Shown here piece after piece: positions 56,720-64,000 of a DNA stretch of 64,000 bases. The DNA is from Galeruca laticollis (taxonomy: Eukaryota; Arthropoda; Insecta; Coleoptera; Chrysomelidae). The position numbers were made by a program, and so were the translations under genes. Position 1 is the first letter of the stretch. Every line of letters starts with the position of its first letter. The notes below the pieces were generated by a model, which was not told the DNA's origin, searched no databases, and saw nothing but the letters and a program-made list of their open reading frames with translations. The stretch covers positions 43,454,951 through 43,518,950 of the forward strand of contig OY998178.1 of NCBI GenBank assembly GCA_963921935.1, written 5' to 3'.

Positions 56720-57638
56720 ATTTTAGCAGATGTCGTTAGCTATCTATGAGAGAGAGAAATACTGTGTAAATCGATTGCTTCTTTCATGATTTATATCGTT
56801 ATATTTTCCACAATTCTTTTACGTTATTATTCAATGGTTCCTTGACTTATAGAGGAAATTCAACGTGTTATTAAAGACATTATCTGCTGAGCACTCCTAG
56901 ATACCTTGTTATATGACTAGAAGATCGAAGAGCTCTTTTTATTCGCTGACCTATCGATTTCTGCCTTACTTGTTAAAATCAGTAGGGTTTGTTTAACAGG
57001 CCTCTTAATTTTCTACCTTCAACAACAGACAATAAAAATGTTAATGATTCAATTACTCATCGGTAAACAAAACTTTTACGAATTTACCGAAGAAATTTTC
57101 TTTTTTCGGTGGCTTTCATCGCCCAGTTTCAATATAATTTTAGCTTGTGTTGGAGTATTATTTAGGGCGTTCTGAATACTAATCACAGTATCTCCTTATA
57201 AAATACATTTTCCTCTTTTTAGCACGTCAAGTCCACTCGGCGAACTTGAATGAATTATTTATTTAACTCAACAGCAGAGGTGGGTCTGAAATATTTCAAG
57301 GATAGAAGTATGCCGCAAATGAGTCTTTTATACATTTCTATATTCAACAAATGTACTATTTGATTTATCTTACTTGAGCTGTTACATGAATGTTGATAGT
57401 TCCATTCTTCTAGAAGGGTAGCTAGAGTTGAAAATGTTATATAGGAGGAAGTTTATAAAATATTTATATTTTGAATCAATGAATTATTATTCATTATAGG
57501 GTTTTCTCATATAATCGGAATAAAACCTTTCTCAAATCATTTCAATTAATACGATTTGGTGCAAGTTTTTCCTGCTGTGAAATTAATTGTCGCAGTACCT
57601 ATCCTATTAGAATTTCTCGCCGTTTAATTATTGTTTGC

Positions 57639-57640
<2 letters not shown>
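56720..57640. other. Non-coding, nothing recognised
   Basis: AT-rich, no motif-bearing frame, no repeat shared with the rest of the window. Confidence 0.4.

Positions 57641-57676
<36 letters not shown>
57641..57676. repeat. (TA)n microsatellite
   Basis: About 36 bp of TA, 16 bp before an ACCTACGACCACCC edge. Confidence 0.95.
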
Positions 57677-57677
<1 letters not shown>

Positions 57678-57691
57678 TTCTCTAGAATAAA

Positions 57692-58500
57692 TATTTTTTA
57701 CCTACGACCACCCCTGTAAGTAGTCAAAAACACACAGTCGGCAATCGATGTAAGACGCTTATAACGCACGGTAAAACAAAACGCACGGCTGTAAAGTAAA
57801 TCGCACAGCTTCCCTAGCGACCACTTAGCAACTGGTAATAGACGTTGCTATTTTATTCAAAATTCATTATTTACATATTAGACGTTGCATTTTATTCTAT
57901 ATATAAATTATAGATAACATTTATTAGATATAGGATTGAATTTAATATTAAGAGTTATTTCGAATTATATGATAATTCGTTCCTTTAACTCGCCTCTTTT
58001 AGATGTATCAAAATATTAGTAAACAAACATACATAAGAGCCGCTTTCTTTCTGACAGTTTCAAGCCCGGGGGCTGCTTATCCTAGACTTATTATTGGTAT
58101 ATTTTGATAGATGTCATTTTTCAGCCAATGATTAAACTAGAATAAGAAGCCCTGGTGCATCAAAGCCTCAAAAAGAACGCAGCTAGGGTATAAGCCGTCA
58201 AACCATCAAAATGAAGTTGGCTGTGATAGCGATTTGCGAACGAACATCAAGAACTGTCAATAAACTTCGTATGTTATTAACCGTAAAAGTGGTGTGTGTA
58301 TGTTGGTGTAAGGTTTTGATTAATTACCAAACGTTTTTGTATTTATCAACTGTACTGTTGCTATTAACAATCATAATAATGTTATGTAATCAAATGTTAT
58401 ACATAGAAATTATTGAAAATATCTTATAGTTGATGTTGTTAAAGTATTATTAATAAAGTTATTAATACAGGTACAAGTAGGTCGTAGGTAAAGTATAGTA
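57692..58500. mobile_element. Possible MITE with TTTACCTACGACC ends
   Basis: TTTTTTACCTACGACCACCC at 57692 faces GGTCGTAGGTAAAG at ~58484-58498, a 13-bp inverted match. The interior has no supported gene; the 72-codon frame at 58211 lacks motifs. The right edge overlaps foldback 3. No target duplication was identified. Confidence 0.4.
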
Positions 58501-58630
58501 CGTAACACATGTTGCAATGCATTTTACGCACTCACGAAATTAGGCACTCACCGCTACGCGGCTACGTGCGTAACTTTTCCATTCGTGCGTAAAATGCTTC
58601 TTACAACACACATTACGTAATATACTATTA
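58493..58630. repeat. Foldback element 3
   Basis: AGTATAGTACGTAACACATGTTG...GCATTTTACGCAC pairs with GTGCGTAAAATGC...CACACATTACGTAATATACT around a CG-rich centre (CACCGCTACGCGGC). Strong imperfect hairpin of ~135 bp. Confidence 0.7.
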
Positions 58631-59971
58631 TATTTTTTATATTTATCCGTACCAGAAAGGTAGTTATATCAAATTCTTCAATATTTTCCTATACATGCTA
58701 ATCTATCAGTTGACTTTCTGTCAAATATATTTTCATTGGCATAACATGTATCAAACTGTGTAGTTATTATCAATTTTTTGCTATTACACTCAACTGTTTA
58801 ATTATTATCTCTCAAACTATTTTGATATTTACATAATCTATAATACTATTGATCATCGTTCTGTATGAAAAATTGGAATCCAAAATTCATCAATGCCTTT
58901 GTAGCTCGGTAAAATAAGGTCTGAAATCAAATTTTTTACGCACCTTTGCATTTTTTATGTAATGTAGTGTAAAAGATACAATAACAATGTTTAAATGTTT
59001 TAGTGTCTGCAACACTCGGCAAGGGTTGAGAGAAAATTTTAAAAGTATTTTTTGGCATTTTCTAGAAAATGGTGAAAGACATGTCAAAAATTGTAACACT
59101 TAAAATTTTATATAAAAAATGTCCCCGTACTTCCTTCCTCCGTTCAAAATTCAATGAGTTAGGGAAGTTATACATTAAAAAAATAACGCGATTAAAATTT
59201 GAAAATAAGTTTGTACCTATATTAATTCTCATATATCAGGTAAAAATATCTTTTCAATGGCTAAATTCAAGAAATTTTACGAGGAATCTAAATAAGGCGA
59301 GGAAAAAATTTATTCATAAATTTTTAGGCATTGAAATTTCCATTTAGAGTCCAGGTACTGTACAAACGTACTGTGTCTTAGGGAAAAACTTTTTACTCGT
59401 AATAGAGTTCTAGGAACAGTTGCGGCCAAAAAAAAATGGGACAGTTGTTGTTGCCTACTGTGATTGTGACTTCTCCGTTTCTGGGAAAAATGGGATAGTT
59501 TCATCGTATATTTTAATGATAATAACATTAATGTGTAAATAATATTGTTTTTCCCCGATCGTGGGAAACGTAACACTATTTTGACCTGTTTTCTATGCGA
59601 AAAGCTCAACATTCCAGAATAGTGGGCCGTTGCTAAGCAATTAGAAAATAACAATGCGATGATATTCTTACCGCACTGCTGTAGCGTGCGGTAATGTTAC
59701 AAATTGATTATTACAATAAAATGAAACAAAGTATGGTTTTAATTTTTATAGGTATTGATAAAGTTGTTATAAAAGAATTAAAAGAAAAATCTGATATATA
59801 ACGATATTCTTGAACACAAATTATTTTACTTTTGTCATAACAAAGTAATTTCCATGGTTACCACTTCTATATTTCAATATAAAAATAGAGAAATCTATCT
59901 AAACTTACTTGATTACACCTTTAATTAAATATTTTTTAATTAATTTTTTAAATGTAAATCATTGATCGAAG
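58631..59971. other. Non-coding, nothing firm recognised
   Basis: Frames at 59069-59347 (plus) and 59654-59310 (minus) overlap and show no motif. A small CCGCACTGCTGTAGCGTGCGG hairpin-like patch lies near 59673. Confidence 0.35.
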
Positions 59972-60085
59972 AAAAAATAGTATGTATAATTTGTGGGAAA
60001 AGCATATTACCAAACTCCTGTGTCACCAGTATCACAGTCGTTTGGGAATATTATGCTTTTCTCACTAATTATACAATATACTATT
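59972..60085. repeat. Foldback element 4
   Basis: ATAGTATGTATAATT...GAAAAGCATA...CCAAAC pairs with GTTTGGGAATATTATGCTTTTC...AATTATACAATATACTAT. Same AGTAT edge as the other foldbacks, different stem. Confidence 0.6.
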
Positions 60086-60109
60086 TTCATTATTAAATAT
60101 CAAAGGCTA

Positions 60110-60690
60110 CTAAATAATTTTTAATTTTCAATAAAAAACAACAATTAATATTTAGTAATCCCGCCATTATGCTTTATGACTTTTCTTAATCAACTGATCA
60201 TCGATCTATAATGTGGAACAAAACTCTTCAATTACTTCCTCCCAAGCATTATTTATAACTTACAACAAACCCTCATGCTCTAAAGCATAAAGCAAACCCC
60301 ATTCTTGCTTCTTTGTGACTATTGTTTAATAATAGTTTCGTTGATTTTCCGTGGCATTTCAGACTGTGCTACTGTGGCAATTCCGACTGTGCTACTCTGC
60401 GACAAGTTGTTACTGGAACAGCTTGAACTACTGTTTCGAATGTATTTGCTCTTAAATGGTTAATCAAAGCAGCATCCTGTTCAGCAATTGACTTTCTTGG
60501 ACGTTCTGGGCCTGGAGTTTTATGAACTTTTTCCTCATTTCGCCATCCTCTCAAAATACTTGAAATTTCTTCTTACTTATATTGTAAAATGACGCAGTTT
60601 GTCTCACTGACCACCCATCGTCTATTTTTGCGAGTATTCTACCTTTCGTTACTGAATTTATATGCGACATAATTACTTTCAAATTTGGAA
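60110..60690 (-). mobile_element. Tc1-type element, internally deleted
   Basis: The minus-strand start at ~60670 reads MSHINSVTKGRILAKIDDGWSVR, then after a frameshift MRGWRNEEKVHKTPGPERPRK (60554 on), the HTH DNA-binding half of Tc1 transposase. It then jumps to the 3' end (60290-60120), which is a diverged duplicate of 60860-60715. The catalytic core is missing. Confidence 0.75.
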
Positions 60691-61150
60691 TTGTCTGACA
60701 GATGTCAAATCTTGAATTAATTTGTAATTTTCAATAAAAAACAACAATTGGTATTTAGTAATCCCGTTATTATGCTCTATGACTTCTCTTAATCTACTGG
60801 TCATCGATCTATATAACGTGGAACAATATTCTTCAGCTTTCTCCTCCCAAGCATTATTTATAACTTCCAACAAACTTTCAACGTTTCTTGGTCTCACGTT
60901 TGCCTTTCCAATTTCTCTTGCTAACATTGCCCAAACATTTTCTACTAGATGCAAGTCTGGACTTTCACTACACCAGTCGAGAACAATAATATTACGTGCC
61001 CGAAACCATTCGGTCACTACACCAGAATAATGCACTGCACAGTTATCTTGTTGGAAGATGAAATCATTCTTAGGGAAAAAAATCTCAACAGAAGGAAGCA
61101 TAACATTTTCTAAAATTCTGATATATGCTTCACATGAAACAAATTCCTAT
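60679..61150 (-). pseudogene. Tc1 transposase catalytic half (DD34E)
   Basis: The frame 61101-60679 has IFQQDNCAVHYSGVV (second Asp) and SPDLHLVENVWAML (Glu). Thirty-four residues separate the two acidic residues, the Tc1 DD34E spacing. The N-terminal domain and first Asp are absent. The copy ends directly against the deleted Tc1 copy in the same orientation, a tandem arrangement. Confidence 0.85.
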
Positions 61151-61267
61151 CCGTGTTCAATCCAGCCAGCCAATCAGCTCTCGAGGTGTCAAAATGTTCA
61201 TTAACCAATAGCTTCGCGACACCCAACAATTATACAGATCAAAGTATGCGTAGACACTCCACTGCGA

Positions 61268-61660
61268 ATTGCGTTACATATATATTTATAGTGGGTAATG
61301 CGTTCGAAGTAACACCACGGGGACATTCTTGACAATAACAATATAAATACTCCGACGTATATTTAATTAGGAAAGGTAATAAACATTGCTTGCATACTCT
61401 CAATATTAACCAATTGAGACAATAAACCCAACGCTACCGTCTTAATCCCACACCACTAACTCCAGCGTGTTGACTGTCGTCGACAGACAATAATTCGCGG
61501 AAGCTCTCACTCTACCCTCATGCAGTTTCGTGCTAGCGACTACATGGAGGAATCACAACCACCTTTGCCGTATAATTTTGGTACGCGAAAAACCGTCCAT
61601 CAATTGTCGATAATGACTCCTTGATCCGAACTCGGAGTCGTTACACCGAACGCAAGTCTG
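61268..61660 (-). repeat. LTR-like dispersed repeat, copy 2
   Basis: Inverse of 10745-10985, with better conservation of landmarks (GGTGTTACTTCGAACGCA, GGAGTTAGTGGTGTGGGATT). On the minus strand it can be extended upstream to a TGTAACGACTCCGAG start near 61647, which would make it a ~380-bp solo-LTR-like unit. Confidence 0.5.
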
Positions 61661-63267
61661 TAGTAAATGATACACAAGTAGACAGATCGGTCATAAATGT
61701 AAACATATAATACACATTGATAAGAATTCATGCATATAGTACACAACAAAACAATGTTATAACTCTTTTATTGCCCATCGGCTTATTCTTTATAGTTGTA
61801 CAATATTATAAATGAATTCCAAAAATAAAAGACACTGGACTTCCTAATATACTTGGTAAGTCGAAATAATGTTAAATTGAATGAAGAAGCATATTTTGAA
61901 GTTTCTGTAACTGAATTCGCACAACGACATAAGTGCACATTGAAATTGTATCTTTGAAACTACATTATATCAAAAATGCAAAGTTGTGTCAAAAATTTTC
62001 AATACAAACCTTATTTTACTGGACTATTAGATTATAGTCCAGCAATTTTATCACCGAAAATAATGAATATGACATTGCAGTATACCCACCTTCATAAAAC
62101 AATATCAGAATGTATGAGAGAGATATATAGACATTATTGTAGGCTTTGCTAGACAAAAAATTGTCCTCTGAGGCTCTGAAACTGGAAGGGAATAGATCTA
62201 TATTTTTAATATTTCTAATGAAGACGTTCCCATCACCCTCTACGATATCTATAATCTACTCGGACAAAACAACGCAAGAGGCGAAAGTGTCTCAAGCTTT
62301 GGTTGGAAAATATGAATTTAGGAAAACATTTTGGACGAACGTCATTTATTTGGTACGGAGGTATATCGAAATTTTCGTTATATTTACTTTCTGTATAACT
62401 AACATAATACATGTTTCATCTTAGAGATATTTCTTTGTGTGATTTTTGGCTGAAAATACACAAAACTCGTCTGAATTTCCTTGGGGAAAATGGAATATTT
62501 GCACTATTTTTGTAAGAGTTGAAATAGATGTATTTGCATTTCTCAACAAGTTTAGTTTATTCACTAACTCCCCCTTCCTTTCTTCAAGTGAACTTCACCT
62601 CCGCTGCAGCCGAGTGTAGGAAATTGCATCTCTTTAGACCTCAATGCATTTTCAATTTAACACTTAATAGATCCTGAATGATTTCGACAACGTTTAGGGG
62701 TAGCAATAATATATCGACTGCTTTTCCTAAGTCTATACAAACTAGCCATATTGCGATGCTACATTCAATCATTCTTATCATAAAATTTTCTCATCAGTAG
62801 GTTGATATAAAAAAAAAATAATATTTAATGAAAAAGGAGGATTCAGTAAGTTTAGATATGGTAAAAGACATTTCATCTAACCACGTTTACTACCAATATA
62901 TAAAGATCATACACGTGCCAAATATTATACAATATGGGACAAGAATGAAAAAGAAAATAGAATGTTTGCTCCCTACATTAACACGTTGACAGAATAATGG
63001 TTTCAGTAATGTTTGTGTTACAGTTTTACAACGTTCTCCGCACATTTATATATGAGAATTTATTAGGGAGTAAAATTTTAATACACAATTCTTTATTATT
63101 AAGATGCATAGAGGGATTTTGTAGTGATGTAAGAATGAAACAGAAAGAGAAAGATGGCAGGCAAAATTTCAACATAAGAGCACGAGCTTTTAGGGAGAGT
63201 TACACAATATTTATCTAATACAATTTATTGTTTGTTTCTTATGTTATGTGTGTTAATGAAATATATA
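61661..63267. other. Non-coding, nothing recognised
   Basis: Short frames at 62146 and 62997 lack motifs. Confidence 0.4.
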
Positions 63268-63650
63268 TACAGGGTGTTAACAAAGTAATCTGAAATATTG
63301 CTGTGGACGAGTCGCCATTCAATTTTGAGGCGAAAAGTTCTTATAAACATGTGTGATAAGGTTCGTCGTTAATTAGTTACAGAACATTGAATTCATTTTA
63401 ATAAACGTGCTCTGACTTTAGGTGAAATTTATGTACACCATACTTTTGTCCTCAGTGACGCTACTATTTCTCACAAGTAATAGAAGAAAATTTGTTTTTC
63501 TAGGTGGCCTTTGTGAAGTTCGCTTACTAGAAACAATGCAACACCCTGTGATTCATTAACGATCACACATGTTGATAAGAACTTTTCGTCTTAAATTTAA
63601 ATAGCGAATCACCCACAGAAATGTTCAGATTACTTTGGAAACAGCATGTA
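63268..63650. mobile_element. Mariner-type MITE, ~95-bp TIRs
   Basis: TACAGGGTGTTAACAAAGTA at 63268 faces the inverse of TACATGCTGTTTCCAAAGTA ending 63650. The inverted match extends to GAAAAGTTCTTAT(C/A)AACATGTGTGAT. TA-rich flanks fit a TA target. 383 bp, no coding; non-autonomous. Confidence 0.8.
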
Positions 63651-64000
63651 TATAAAAGCTGTTAATACTTTAATCTGATCTCTTAGTCGTTACCTCAAAA
63701 TTTCATCAAAATAAAGTTGTAATTCATATTTCGATACTACAGTATCGAAAAATCAGGATCAGAGTCTATTTTAACGTAAAAACAAAAACAATGATTTAAA
63801 ACCTCAAAGCGGAGAGTTAGTAATCTATTCAACAACAAATCTCCAGTGTCCGCTAAAAATTAGATTGTCCGGTAAACAATCAGTACCCGCCGCATACTAG
63901 CGTCTAGTCGAAAATGGAGTGGATTACTTAAAACACAAAAGTTATCAAAAACGGCGCCAGAGCCAAGCACCCAAGACTCCTACAAGTTAATCCACAACTC

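Overview
The window is AT-rich animal DNA that is almost entirely transposable elements. The element mix points to an insect: rosa-type mariners, intact and decayed Buster-type hATs, Jockey-like LINEs, Penelope, Crypton, copia and gypsy elements, plus two copies of a lineage-expanded transposase-like family common in insects. A beetle or bug is my guess, but nothing here fixes the order. I found no convincing intact host gene. The only host-derived coding sequence is a dead intron-less copy of a USP2-like deubiquitinase.

Layout. 0-1.2 kb: transposase-like pseudogene of an uncharacterised insect family. 1.9-2.9 kb: tandem-repeat-bearing Helentron-like element. 3.75-6.35 kb: complete mariner with long TIRs and a dead transposase. 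7.17-9.81 kb: apparently intact hAT (Buster type) with an open transposase and an identical 8-bp target duplication. 10-15.6 kb: mariner, hAT and LINE fragments. 15.83-19.37 kb: second long-TIR mariner carrying a nested LINE tail and a nested Helentron-like element. 19.88-26.2 kb: gypsy-like LTR element on the minus strand, with gag, integrase and a TARG1/OARD1-like macro domain; RT is deleted and the 5' LTR is split by a 2.3-kb insertion with (TA)n borders. 26.5-32.2 kb: candidate 5.7-kb DNA transposon carrying a second, intron-containing copy of the uncharacterised family, invaded by a Crypton and a Helentron-like element. 33.08-34.99 kb: third long-TIR mariner. 36.4-39.6 kb: Penelope-like element with RT, GIY-YIG, (TA)n borders, hammerhead-like motifs and an apparently perfect 407-bp-arm palindrome. 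41-47.3 kb: two LINE pol remnants and a copia tail. 48.6-51.25 kb: decayed hAT with TIRs and TSD. 52.4-54.6 kb: RT plus a PD-(D/E)XK-like nuclease. 54.6-56.7 kb: USP2-like retropseudogene. 57-64 kb: foldbacks, two broken Tc1 copies, an LTR-like repeat and a mariner-type MITE.

The genes do not form a pathway; the main relationship between them is nesting. The most unusual items are the macro domain in the gypsy element, the candidate TIRs around the uncharacterised transposase family, the Helentron-like minisatellite family, the Penelope palindrome and ribozyme-like motifs, and the catalytically altered USP copy. Several reading frames break in A6-type homopolymers, so some pseudogene calls depend on assembly accuracy.
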